This document shows, one piece after another, positions 45,310 to 45,668 of a DNA stretch of 45,668 nt. Under the pieces are notes generated by a model that was given only the letters and a program-made list of their open reading frames with translations, was not told the DNA's origin and did not search any database. The stretch's first letter is position 1. Each line of letters starts with the position of its first letter. The translations under genes and the position numbers were made by a program. Source of the DNA: Candidatus Woesearchaeota archaeon (GTDB lineage: Archaea > Nanobdellota > Nanobdellia > Woesearchaeales > GW2011-AR9); the NCBI GenBank assembly GCA_016214025.1, contig JACRPH010000006.1, forward strand, positions 1-45,668, given 5' to 3'.

Positions 45310-45668
45310 ACGAAATTAGATTGGAATCATTCCTAAGAATAGCATCTAAAAGAACTGCTCCGATTACATAATATTTATCCTCAGCGTGTGGCCAAGGGTC
45401 AACAATTTGGAATAAATCATCTTTATACCCACAAATGACTACTACATGCCCATAAGGTTGCCCTTTGATATCATCTGGCTTCCAGCATTTTTCTTCCAGA
45501 AAATAACGTTCTCTCGGAGCATTAACTAGTAAAGTATAACAAACTCCCGCAATTAAAGGGTTATGCTGATCTAACTGACTTTTTATTAATTTCTCACTAA
45601 TTGGAGTAAAAACGATTTTTCCACCATTTTCTAAGAAGGAAACGGCTGCCTCAGCATCCTCTCTAAAA
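45296..45668 (-). CDS. C39-like cysteine peptidase family protein (partial, N-terminus outside window)
   Basis: Minus-strand open frame HNPLIAGVCYTLLVNAPRERYFLEEKCWKPDDIKGQPYGHVVVICGYKDDLFQIVDPWPHAEDKYYVIGAVLLDAIL; GHVVVICGY His and VDPW Asp motifs. Confidence 0.6.
   Translation of the reverse strand, partial: FREDAEAAVSFLENGGKIVFTPISEKLIKSQLDQHNPLIAGVCYTLLVNAPRERYFLEEKCWKPDDIKGQPYGHVVVICGYKDDLFQIVDPWPHAEDKYYVIGAVLLDAILRNDSNLISFSKV

Noticed and set aside
1-45668. CRISPR arrays, tRNA or rRNA genes
   Set aside because: No regularly spaced repeats, T-loop GGTTCRAAtCC signatures or rRNA signatures noticed by eye; a tRNAscan/Infernal run would be needed to exclude small RNAs.

Overview
The window looks like one contig segment of an archaeal genome. 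Evidence: eEF1A/aEF1A next to uS10, an SRP54-type ffh, a candidate eL41, AbrB-PhoU regulators, leaderless TATA promoters, and N-X-S/T-rich secreted subtilases with 'NGxExxxDCGGSCxxC' motifs. A DPANN/Woesearchaeota-like origin is my guess from style, not proven. Housekeeping genes (prs, glutaredoxin, sppA, purF, srp54, DEAD-box helicase, thioredoxin, tef1A, rpsJ) are interleaved with accessory DNA: (i) a complete IS with 23-bp inverted ends (142-1940); (ii) a type I restriction-modification island (about 7.45-16.5 kb) carrying YhcG/DUF1016, pRiA4b-ORF3-like, YgjP-like and membrane accessory genes, sitting between two paralogous giant subtilases; (iii) a Cys/Gly-rich peptide plus radical-SAM locus (28.8-29.6 kb); (iv) a membrane-anchored MepA-like murein endopeptidase (29.6-30.7 kb); (v) two VapBC loci and a decayed transposase; (vi) a thiazole/oxazole-type RiPP cluster at the right edge: Cys-rich precursor, YcaO cyclodehydratase, SagB-like dehydrogenase and a convergent C39-like peptidase (43.1-45.67 kb). 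The two RiPP-like loci are the most exciting candidates. A second pattern is that several genes, including the normally essential SRP54, show internal deletions or frame breaks at otherwise conserved positions.
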